A DNA stretch of 64,000 bases from PCRC01 sp017848435. Its GTDB lineage: Bacteria > Pseudomonadota > Gammaproteobacteria > Burkholderiales > Burkholderiaceae_C. A model generated the notes under the pieces. That model worked only from the letters and a program-made list of their open reading frames with translations. It searched no databases and was not told the DNA's origin. Shown one piece after another: positions 7,976 through 15,066 of this stretch; positions within the stretch are counted from its first letter, which is position 1, and every line of letters starts with the position of its first letter. The stretch lies in NCBI GenBank assembly GCA_965284315.1, contig OZ260072.1:2542001-2606000 (forward strand), written 5' to 3'. A program made the translations under genes and the position numbers.

Positions 7976-10900
7976 ATGACAGCACCCAAGCACCCCACAC
8001 CGCCGCTGGCCGAACCCAACGCCGGCTTCAACCTCTCCCGCTGGGCTCTGGAACACCCGGCACTGACCCGCTACCTGATGGTGGTGCTGATGCTGCTGGG
8101 CGTGGCGGCCTACTTCCAGCTCGGGCAGGACGAAGACCCGCCGTTCACCTTCCGCGCGATGGTGGTGCGCACCTACTGGCCCGGCGCCACGGCGCAGCAG
8201 GTGGCTGAACAGGTGACCGACAAGCTGGAGCGCACCCTGCAGGAGGTGCCCTACGCCGACAAGATCCGCAGCTACTCCAAGCCGGGCGAGTCGCAGATCA
8301 TTTTCCAGATCAAGGACTCGTCCAAGCCGGCCGACGTGCCCAACGTCTGGTACCAGGTGCGCAAGAAGATCGGTGACATCCGCAGCACCTTGCCGGCGGG
8401 TGTGCTGGGGCCGTTCTACAACGACGAGTTCGGTGACGTCTATGGCGTGATCTATGCGCTGGAGGCCGACGGCTTCAGCGACGCCGAAACCAAGGACTTT
8501 GCCGACGATGTGCGCCAGCAACTGCTGCGGGTGCCCGACGTCGCCAAGGTCGAGCTGTTCGGTGTCCAGGACGAGAAAGTCTTCATCGAGATTTCGCAAA
8601 AGCGCCTGGCCCAGCTCGGGCTGGACTTCAACCAGGTGCTGGCGCAACTGGGCCAGCAGAACGCGGTGGAAAGCGCTGGCGCGGTGCAAACCCCGCTGGA
8701 CGTGGTGCAGGTGCGTGTGGCTGGCCAGTTCAACGCGCTGGACGACCTGCGCGCCATGCCCATCCGCGGCGCCGGTGGCAACGCCTCGGCCAACCAGCTG
8801 CGGCTGGGCGACATTGCCAGCATCAGCCGCGGCTATGTGGACCCGCCCACGGTGAAGGTGCGCCACCAGGGCAAGGAAGTGATCGCGCTGGGCGTCTCCA
8901 TGGCCAAGGGCGGCGACATCATTGCGCTGGGCAAGGCGCTGCAGGGGGTGACCGAGAACATCAACGCCAAACTGCCAGCGGGCATGGTGCTGGTGAACGT
9001 GCAAGACCAGCCCAAGGCGGTGTCGCGTTCGGTGGGCGAGTTCATCCGGGTGCTGATCGAGGCGGTGGTGATCGTGCTGGCGGTGAGCTTCATTGCGCTG
9101 GGTTTGCACAAGGGCGGGCGCCTGGGTTGGCACATCGACATCCGCCCCGGCCTGGTGGTGGGCATCACCATCCCGCTGGTGCTGGCCATGACCTTTCTGG
9201 CGATGAACTACCTCGGCATTGGCCTGCACAAAATCTCGCTCGGCTCGCTGATCATCGCGCTCGGGCTGCTGGTGGACGACGCGATCATCGCGGTCGAGAT
9301 GATGGTGCGCAAGATGGAGGAGGGCTACGACAAGGTCCGCGCCGCCACCTTCGCCTACGACGTGACCGCCATGCCCATGCTCACCGGCACACTCATCACC
9401 GCCGCCGGCTTTTTGCCCATCGGCCTGGCCCGCTCCACCACCGGTGAGTACACCTACGCCATCTTTGCGGTGACGGTGATTGCGCTGGTGCTGAGCTGGC
9501 TGGTGTCGGTCTACTTCGTGCCCTACCTGGGCCTGTTGCTGCTCAAGGACAAACCCGCCCCGCTGGCGGAAGACGGCCCGCACGAGCACTTTGACACGCC
9601 GTTCTACCGCACCTTCCGCCGCATGGTGGACTGGTGCGTGGCGCACCGCTGGCTCACCATCGGCGCCACCTTGCTGGTGTTTGCACTGGGCATTGTGGGC
9701 ATGGGCAAGGTGCAGCAGCAGTTCTTTCCAGACTCCAGCCGGCCCGAGATCATGGTGGACATCTGGTTTCCCGAAGGCACCTCGTTCGCGGCCAACGAAT
9801 CGACCACCCGCCGTGTGGAAGCCCGCCTGCGCGAAGAAGTGGGGGTGGACTCGGTCACCACCTGGGTTGGCTCTGGCGTGCCGCGCTTTTATTTGCCGCT
9901 GGACCAGGTGTTCCCGCAGGCCAACGTGTCGCAGTTCATCGTCCTGCCCAAAGACCTGCAGGTGCGCGAGAGTTTGCGGGTGAAGTTGCCAGCCTTGCTG
10001 GCAACCGAATTCCCCGAGGTGCGTGGCCGCGTCAAGCTGCTGCCCAACGGGCCACCGGTGCCTTACCCGGTGCAGTTCCGTGTGGTGGGTACCGAGCCGA
10101 CACTGCTGCGGGCCCGGGCCGACGAGGTCAAGGCGGTGCTGCGCCAGAGCCCGAACACGCGTGGCGTGAACGACAACTGGAACGAGTCCATCAAGGTGCT
10201 GCGCCTGGAGGTGGACCAAGCCAAGGCCCGCGCGCTGGGCGTGACGAGCCAGTCCATCGCCCAGGCCTCGCGCACCAACCTGGCGGGCAGCACCGTGGGC
10301 CAGTTCCGCGAAGAAGACAAACTGATCGACATCGTGCTGCGCCAGCCGCTGGACGAACGCGACACGCTCTCCGGGCTGGGCAACGGCTACGTGCCCACCG
10401 CGTCGGGCCAGTCCATCCCGCTGACGCAGATTGCCAAACCGGTGTTCACCTGGGAGCCCGGTGTGCTGTGGCGCGAGAACCGCGATTTCGCCATCACCGT
10501 GCAGAGCGACATTGTCGAAGGCCTGCAGGGCGCCACCGTCACCGCGCAGCTGTTGCCCGAACTGAAGGCGCTGGAAGCCAAGTGGCAGGCGGCCGGGCCC
10601 ATGGGCTACCGCATCGAGGTGGCCGGCGCGGTGGAAGAAAGCAGCAAGGGCTCGGCGTCCATTGTGGTGGGCCTGCCCATCATGCTGTTCCTCACCTTCA
10701 CGCTGCTGATGCTGCAACTGCAGAGTTTCAGCCGTGCCATGCTGGTGTTCCTGACCGGGCCGTTGGGCATTGCCGGTGTGGCCGGTGCGCTGCTGCTGCT
10801 GAACCGGCCGTTCGGCTTCGTCGCTTTGCTGGGCGTGATCGCCTTGATGGGCATGATCCAGCGCAATTCGGTGATTCTGATCGACCAGATCGAGCAAGAC

Positions 10901-11149
10901 CGTGCCCGCGGTGTGCCCGCCTGGGACGCGGTGGTGGAATCGGCCGTACGCCGCTTGCGGCCCATCGTGCTGACCGCCGCCGCCGCCGTGCTGGCGATGA
11001 TCCCGCTGTCGCGCAGCGTGTTCTGGGGGCCCATGGCCGTGGCCATCATGGGCGGCCTGGTGGTCGCCACAGCGCTGACCTTGCTGGCGCTGCCGGCCAT
11101 GTACGCCGCATGGTTCCGTGTGAAGCGTGAAGGGCCGGTTGCGGTGTGA
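7976..11149 (+). CDS. RND-family efflux pump inner-membrane permease
   Basis: This protein of about 1057 residues has the size and repeat structure of RND transporters: one N-terminal membrane segment (RYLMVVLMLLGVAAYF), a large periplasmic loop, six membrane segments, then the same again. The proton-relay region is visible in TM4 as GLLVDDAIIAVEMMVRKMEEG. The early periplasmic segment DEDPPFTFRAMVV is typical of the AcrB/multidrug branch rather than the heavy-metal branch. The start at 7976 gives a 7-base gap after the adaptor. A longer frame from 7892 overlaps that gene. No outer-membrane channel gene follows, so a shared TolC-type partner elsewhere is likely. The substrate is unknown. Confidence 0.92.
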   Translation: MTAPKHPTPPLAEPNAGFNLSRWALEHPALTRYLMVVLMLLGVAAYFQLGQDEDPPFTFRAMVVRTYWPGATAQQVAEQVTDKLERTLQEVPYADKIRSYSKPGESQIIFQIKDSSKPADVPNVWYQVRKKIGDIRSTLPAGVLGPFYNDEFGDVYGVIYALEADGFSDAETKDFADDVRQQLLRVPDVAKVELFGVQDEKVFIEISQKRLAQLGLDFNQVLAQLGQQNAVESAGAVQTPLDVVQVRVAGQFNALDDLRAMPIRGAGGNASANQLRLGDIASISRGYVDPPTVKVRHQGKEVIALGVSMAKGGDIIALGKALQGVTENINAKLPAGMVLVNVQDQPKAVSRSVGEFIRVLIEAVVIVLAVSFIALGLHKGGRLGWHIDIRPGLVVGITIPLVLAMTFLAMNYLGIGLHKISLGSLIIALGLLVDDAIIAVEMMVRKMEEGYDKVRAATFAYDVTAMPMLTGTLITAAGFLPIGLARSTTGEYTYAIFAVTVIALVLSWLVSVYFVPYLGLLLLKDKPAPLAEDGPHEHFDTPFYRTFRRMVDWCVAHRWLTIGATLLVFALGIVGMGKVQQQFFPDSSRPEIMVDIWFPEGTSFAANESTTRRVEARLREEVGVDSVTTWVGSGVPRFYLPLDQVFPQANVSQFIVLPKDLQVRESLRVKLPALLATEFPEVRGRVKLLPNGPPVPYPVQFRVVGTEPTLLRARADEVKAVLRQSPNTRGVNDNWNESIKVLRLEVDQAKARALGVTSQSIAQASRTNLAGSTVGQFREEDKLIDIVLRQPLDERDTLSGLGNGYVPTASGQSIPLTQIAKPVFTWEPGVLWRENRDFAITVQSDIVEGLQGATVTAQLLPELKALEAKWQAAGPMGYRIEVAGAVEESSKGSASIVVGLPIMLFLTFTLLMLQLQSFSRAMLVFLTGPLGIAGVAGALLLLNRPFGFVALLGVIALMGMIQRNSVILIDQIEQDRARGVPAWDAVVESAVRRLRPIVLTAAAAVLAMIPLSRSVFWGPMAVAIMGGLVVATALTLLALPAMYAAWFRVKREGPVAV

Positions 11150-11154
11150 CTTTG

Positions 11155-11174
11155 TGCACCCCCGGCGGGGTGCA
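11155..11174 (+). terminator. stem-loop after the RND operon
   Basis: GCACCCC (11156-11162) pairs with GGGGTGC (11167-11173) around a CGGC loop, with one further T-A pair outside. It begins 5 bases after the pump stop codon. No T-run follows, so it may act with Rho or only stabilise the transcript end. Confidence 0.45.
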
Positions 11175-11274
11175 TGCGTGTGCCGTCAGGCTAAAATACA
11201 CATGGACCGAAAACTGCGGTTTCGGGTGCTCGCGACAGCGGTGCCACCCGAAGCCGCTTTCTTTTTCAAGAACC

Positions 11275-11361
11275 GCGCGGGTGGCGAAATTGGTAGACGC
11301 ACCAGGTTTAGGTCCTGACGTCCGCAAGGATGTGCGGGTTCGAGTCCCGCCCCGCGCACCA
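11275..11361 (+). tRNA. tRNA-Leu (anticodon UAG), with encoded CCA
   Basis: The 87-base sequence folds as a class II tRNA. The acceptor arm GCGCGGG pairs with CCCGCGC, the anticodon stem CAGG/CCTG encloses the loop TTTAGGT with anticodon TAG, a long variable arm follows (GTCCGCAAGGAT), and the T-arm reads GCGGGTTCGAGTCCCGC. The CCA end is encoded. The long variable arm and anticodon identify leucine reading CUN codons. Confidence 0.95.
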
Positions 11362-11374
11362 AGCCTTTCTTCTT

Positions 11375-11806
11375 TCACATGCCCACGGTAACGTCCGTGT
11401 CCACCGTGCGCGCGACCGCTTTCAGGATGTCGCGCCAGCTGACAATGCCCACCGGTACGTTGTCGCCATCCACCACTGGCACACACGAGATGCGGTGCGC
11501 CAGCATCAGGTCGATGGCGGCCGACACCGGGGCGTCGGGCCGCAGTGTCAGCGGTTTTCGGCTCATCACGTGGTGCACCCGCTTGTGGAGGGTGGCCACG
11601 TCGCGGGCGGTTTCCACAATGCTGTCGATGTAGGGGCTGAGCGCCTTCCACAGGTCGCGGTCAGACACCACGCCAATCAGGCGGTGGTCTTCCACCACCA
11701 GCACGTGGTGCACCTTGAGTTCATCAAAGATTTCCTTGACGGTTTCCAGTGTGTCGTCCAGTTCGACCGTGACCAGCCGTTTGGACATCAGGTGCTGCAA
11801 TTGCAT
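11375..11806 (-). CDS. protein with two CBS domains
   Basis: This 143-residue protein is almost entirely a tandem CBS pair (a Bateman module). The first domain spans about residues 1-60 (MQLQHLMSKRLVTVELDD, VVEDHRLIGVVSDRDLWKAL) and the second about 75-135 (HHVMSRKPLTLRPDAPVSAA, PVVDGDNVPVGIVSWRDIL). Such modules bind adenosyl nucleotides and regulate partners, but no effector domain is attached. It is convergent with the tRNA gene, and its start lies 17 bases beyond the stop of the receptor gene on the same strand, so the two may share a transcript. Confidence 0.85.
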   Translation of the reverse strand: MQLQHLMSKRLVTVELDDTLETVKEIFDELKVHHVLVVEDHRLIGVVSDRDLWKALSPYIDSIVETARDVATLHKRVHHVMSRKPLTLRPDAPVSAAIDLMLAHRISCVPVVDGDNVPVGIVSWRDILKAVARTVDTDVTVGM

Positions 11807-11823
11807 AGGGCGTGCCCAGTCGG

Positions 11824-13419
11824 TCAGGCCATGGCCATGCGATCACCCAGCTTGAACACAGCCACCGCTTCCACCAGCTGCTGGGCTTGGTATTTCAGAC
11901 TTTGCGCTGCGGCGGCGCTTTCTTCTACGAGTGCCGCGTTTTGTTGCGTGCTCTGGTCCATCTGGCTCACCGCTTCGCCAACCTGCGCCACGCCCGAGCT
12001 TTGTTCCTGGCTGGCGGTGCTGATTTCGCCCACGATGTTGGCGACCTTGCCAATGGCGTTCACCACGTCGTTGATGGTCGCGCCAGCGTGGGCCACCAGT
12101 TTCGTACCTTGGTCTACTTGCGCCACGCTGGAGGTGATCAGAACCTTGATTTCCTTGGCTGCGGTGGTGCAGCGCTGAGCCAGGTTACGCACCTCGGCGG
12201 CCACCACCGAGAAGCCGCGTCCCTGCTCGCCCGCGCGTGCCGCTTCTACTGCGGCATTCAGCGCCAGGATGTTGGTCTGGAAAGCAATCGCGTCGATCAC
12301 CCCAATGATTTCCGACATCTTCTGCGACGAGTTGTTGATTCCTTGCATGGTAGACACCACCTGGCTCACCACCTCATTCCCCTGACGCGCCGCACCCGAC
12401 GCGGTGGCAGCCACCTGGTTGGCTTGGCGCGCGTTGTCGGCGTTCTGGCGCACGGTACTGCCCAGCTGCGCCATCGACGACGCAGTTTGCTGCAGGGCGC
12501 TGGCCTGCTGCTCAGTGCGAGACGACAGGTCGTCGTTGCCCTGGGCGATCTGCATGCTGGCTGTAGCGACACTTTCGGAGCTTTGCCGTACCTGCAGCAC
12601 AGCCCGTGCCAACGCGTTTTGCATGTCAGCAAGTTTGGCCATCAGGCTGGTCTGGTCGTTCTTGTGCAAGTCAATTCGGGTCGTCAGGTCACCGTTGGCA
12701 ACGGCTTGTGCCACCACGACGGCCAAACGCGGTTCACCGCCAAGCTGCCTGAGCAAGCCCCGGGTAATCGCCACCGCCAGCGTGATGCCCATCAGCATGG
12801 CCACGCCGATCAGGCCAATGATCAGCTGCTGGGATTGTTTGAACACTTGTGTAGCTTCGGTGGAGGCGGCATTGGCGCCTTCAAAATTGAACTGGCTCAG
12901 GTTGTCCAGTGCGGCAATAGCCTCGTCCACAGCCATGCTGCCCAGGCCATCGCTGATCTCGGTCGCATCCTGTGGCTTGCCAGCGCGCCCCAGCGCCAGA
13001 ACCTGTTCAGCCGCCTTGCCATAGGCGGCCCACGCATCTGTGAGCTTGGCATACAGGGTACGTTCTGCACTGCCATCGACCAGCTTTTTGTAGTGCCCCA
13101 GCTGTGTGGTGACCAGTGCGCTGGCTTCCTTGATCTTGTCTTCGTATTCGGCGTGGTAGCTGCGGTCTGTGGTGCGGCTGTGTTTGACCTCGAATTCGCG
13201 CGCCGACAGCACTGCAGCTCGCGCGGCCGCAAGTTGACCAACACCCTGCAGCCATTTGTTTGACAAGGCCTCTGCCTGTTGGTTGACCTGCGCCACGCTG
13301 TGCATGGCAATTGCGCCAATCACTCCGAGCAACGCCAACACACTGAGGAATGCGCATGCGAGCTGCTGGCCGACGGTCATGCGGCCCATGGTCTTGCTGA
13401 AGCTGAACAGTGTGGTCAT
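11824..13419 (-). CDS. methyl-accepting chemotaxis protein (four-helix-bundle sensor type)
   Basis: This 531-residue membrane receptor has TM1 at about residues 18-40, a helical periplasmic region to about 197, TM2 at about 198-218, a HAMP-like linker and a long coiled coil. The kinase-binding hairpin tip reads AIAFQTNILALNAAVEAARA and continues GEQGRGFSVVAAEVRNLAQ. The start at 13419 (MTTLFSF) is preferred over 13455 because it leaves a normal short cytoplasmic leader. There is no C-terminal WxxF methyltransferase tether. A strong stem-loop and a free periplasmic Cache protein gene lie upstream on the same strand. The ligand is unknown. Confidence 0.92.
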   Translation of the reverse strand: MTTLFSFSKTMGRMTVGQQLACAFLSVLALLGVIGAIAMHSVAQVNQQAEALSNKWLQGVGQLAAARAAVLSAREFEVKHSRTTDRSYHAEYEDKIKEASALVTTQLGHYKKLVDGSAERTLYAKLTDAWAAYGKAAEQVLALGRAGKPQDATEISDGLGSMAVDEAIAALDNLSQFNFEGANAASTEATQVFKQSQQLIIGLIGVAMLMGITLAVAITRGLLRQLGGEPRLAVVVAQAVANGDLTTRIDLHKNDQTSLMAKLADMQNALARAVLQVRQSSESVATASMQIAQGNDDLSSRTEQQASALQQTASSMAQLGSTVRQNADNARQANQVAATASGAARQGNEVVSQVVSTMQGINNSSQKMSEIIGVIDAIAFQTNILALNAAVEAARAGEQGRGFSVVAAEVRNLAQRCTTAAKEIKVLITSSVAQVDQGTKLVAHAGATINDVVNAIGKVANIVGEISTASQEQSSGVAQVGEAVSQMDQSTQQNAALVEESAAAAQSLKYQAQQLVEAVAVFKLGDRMAMA

Positions 13420-13446
13420 GTGGGTCGTCTGCTGAAGGTCAATACA

Positions 13447-13481
13447 CCAGACCAACAGCGGCCTTGCCGCTGTTGGTCTGG
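13447..13481 (-). terminator. strong stem-loop between Cache protein and receptor genes
   Basis: CCAGACCAACAGCGGC (13447-13462) and GCCGCTGTTGGTCTGG (13466-13481) form a perfect 16-base-pair stem with a three-base loop. It lies between the stop of the Cache gene and the start of the receptor gene. There is no long T-run, so it may be a partial terminator or an RNA-stabilising element setting the ratio of the two products. Confidence 0.7.
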
Positions 13482-13497
13482 AATGGCTGTGTCTGGG

Positions 13498-13989
13498 TCA
13501 CTTCTTGTGGCCGATGTAGCTCACACCTACCAACTTGCCGGCACTGTCCTTGATCGGGTTGTAGCAGGCGTCAAATGCGGTGCCCAGAACGTCGATTGGC
13601 CCACAAAAAGATTTGCCTTGGCTGACCGCTTCGTATGCCTTGTTACGTGCAAGCTGGGTGCCTACACCACGTTTACCTTCAGGTGTCAGAACGTTGGTGC
13701 TGACGCGCACGAACTCGTCGCCGTCTTTGACAAACAGCGTGGCTGTGGCGCCGTGGGTCTTGCGGATTGCGTCCACCACATCGTAGTTGTTGTTGATCTT
13801 GCGTTCGCCGAAGTACAAGGCCGGCACTGTCTTGTCGCCGGCCTTGTCGGTGCCGTCCAGCTTGGCTGCTCCAATTTTGGCCAAGCGGGTGTCCAGGTCG
13901 GCGATGGTTGCTTGGGGGTCGTAGGCCATAGCGGCAGTGGCAAAGGCACAGACGAGGAGGGGGGTCAAGGCACGCAGGCGGGTGGTCAT
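13498..13989 (-). CDS. free-standing secreted Cache-domain protein
   Basis: This 163-residue protein has a Sec signal peptide (LRALTPLLVCAFATAAMA, cleavage likely before YDPQ) and no membrane segment afterwards. The mature part resembles the extracellular Cache_3-Cache_2 type sensor found inside chemoreceptors: ALYFGERKINNNYDVVDAI, then ATLFVKDGDEFVRVSTNV, a pair of cysteines (FCGPIDVLGTAFDAC), and NPIKDSAGKLVGVSYIG at the end. It would be a soluble periplasmic small-molecule sensor or binding protein. It precedes the receptor gene at 13419 on the same strand, separated by a strong stem-loop. A direct receptor partnership is inference. Confidence 0.75.
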   Translation of the reverse strand: MTTRLRALTPLLVCAFATAAMAYDPQATIADLDTRLAKIGAAKLDGTDKAGDKTVPALYFGERKINNNYDVVDAIRKTHGATATLFVKDGDEFVRVSTNVLTPEGKRGVGTQLARNKAYEAVSQGKSFCGPIDVLGTAFDACYNPIKDSAGKLVGVSYIGHKK

Positions 13990-14169
13990 GTGTGGGGCTC
14001 CGGTGAGGTGTGGTCGTGGACGTCAGGCTGAAAGGCGGTCCTTGTTGGTTTCGGCAGTCGATGCGGAAAATGAACGTCAAGCCGCTGAAAACTGCAGCGG
14101 GTACAGGCATAACCACCTTTTGGCGTGCTGGCGATCAGAAATGGTGGGCGCTCCAACGGCTAATCACCC

Positions 14170-14196
14170 TATTGGGATGGCGTGCCCTGCCGATAA
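14170..14196 (+). promoter_or_regulatory. candidate sigma-28 promoter of the first chemosensory operon
   Basis: GCCGATAA at 14189-14196 is a full match to the FliA -10 box. The region 15 bases upstream (TATT at 14170) is a poor -35 match. Transcription would start near 14203, about 20 bases before the first gene. Confidence 0.4.
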
Positions 14197-14224
14197 CTGG
14201 AGGGCGGGCAGCAAGCCCGCGCCC

Positions 14225-14662
14225 ATGGAATACCCGATGCGCACCATCCCGTGTGGTTCAGCCACCGACTACCCGACCAGCCCAGCAGCCGCTGCCGGGC
14301 TGCTGGCGGTGTCTGCCGAACTGGCGGCACTGGAGACTTTGCTCGGCAATGCCTCGCACCGCCTGTTTACGGCTTTTGCGCAGGCTTCGCAGCTGGTGAC
14401 CCGGCTGGAAACCGACCCCATGGGTGGTGCCCAGCCCGCTTTGCGCCAGGCCCTGGCCGACGCTGCGGTGGCCTTGCAGTTCGAGGACATGGCCCAGCAG
14501 AAGTTGGCCCATGCCCAGTCCCGTCTGAAATGTATTGCAGCCACCTTGCCCGCTGACACAACGCCTTACCTGGGCTTGCTGTCTCACAGGGGGCTGGCCG
14601 TGGTGCCTCCACGCCCGGTTGAGCAGGCCGATGTACGTGCCGGCAGCATTGATTTCTTCTAA
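14225..14662 (+). CDS. small CheZ-like protein of unknown family, first gene of the che operon
   Basis: I cannot place this 145-residue protein in a named family. It is helical and soluble. Residues 84-92 read LQFEDMAQQ, which fits the F-x-D-x-x-x-Q pattern of the CheZ active-site helix (D88 and Q92 here; D138 and Q142 in the CheZ at 41 kb). After the helix come a proline-rich linker and the aromatic C-terminus GSIDFF, echoing the CheZ layout of catalytic helix, flexible linker and CheY-binding tail. It sits 27 bases upstream of a CheY gene. An ATG at 14237 is an alternative start. Longer frames to 13937 run antisense over the Cache gene and are unlikely. The phosphatase role is inference. 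Confidence 0.7.
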   Translation: MEYPMRTIPCGSATDYPTSPAAAAGLLAVSAELAALETLLGNASHRLFTAFAQASQLVTRLETDPMGGAQPALRQALADAAVALQFEDMAQQKLAHAQSRLKCIAATLPADTTPYLGLLSHRGLAVVPPRPVEQADVRAGSIDFF

Positions 14663-14689
14663 TTTTCAGCTTATTCGGAGCAGCTTCCC

Positions 14690-15052
14690 ATGCCCTCAAT
14701 CCTTGCCGTTGACGACTCGGCTTCCATGCGACAAATGGTCACCTTCACGCTGGAGAGCGCTGGCTACAAGGTGATTGAGGCGGTGGACGGCCTGGACGCG
14801 CTGGACAAGCTTCGCCACAGCACCGTCGACCTCGTGCTGACCGACCAGAACATGCCGCGCATGGATGGGCTGTCGCTCACCCGATCGCTGCGCGCCCAGG
14901 GTCAGCACCGGCAGGTGCCGATCCTGATCCTGACCACTGAGTCCGGTGACGACATGAAGCAAGCCGGCCGCGCCGCCGGCGCCACCGGCTGGCTGGTGAA
15001 GCCGTTCGACCCCGCCCGTCTGATCGAAGTGGTGCGCAAAGTTGTTGTCTGA
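14690..15052 (+). CDS. CheY-like single-domain response regulator
   Basis: This 120-residue receiver domain has no output domain. The acidic pocket is AVDDS (residues 6-10), the phosphorylated aspartate is D52 in VLTDQNMPRMDG, the switch threonine lies in ILTTES and the lysine in WLVKPFDP. It lies between the small CheZ-like gene and cheA, so it is the likely phospho-acceptor of that CheA. It is distinct in sequence from the CheY beside CheZ at 40.5 kb, so it may control something other than the flagellar switch or act as a phosphate sink. Confidence 0.92.
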   Translation: MPSILAVDDSASMRQMVTFTLESAGYKVIEAVDGLDALDKLRHSTVDLVLTDQNMPRMDGLSLTRSLRAQGQHRQVPILILTTESGDDMKQAGRAAGATGWLVKPFDPARLIEVVRKVVV

Positions 15053-15066
15053 CCTGTGAACCGCCC

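Noticed and set aside
7904..10897. 997-codon minus-strand frame opposite the RND permease
   Set aside because: Histidine- and glutamine-rich antisense translation of a clear RND transporter, with no motifs or start context.
14048..14074. GCCGAAAC on the minus strand before the Cache gene as a sigma-28 promoter
   Set aside because: The -10 match is six of eight and the -35 (TTCATTTT) is weak, so it is too poor to list as a feature.
13937..14224. Upstream extension of the small CheZ-like gene
   Set aside because: The extension overlaps the Cache gene on the other strand and the promoter region, and its translation lacks any conserved pattern.
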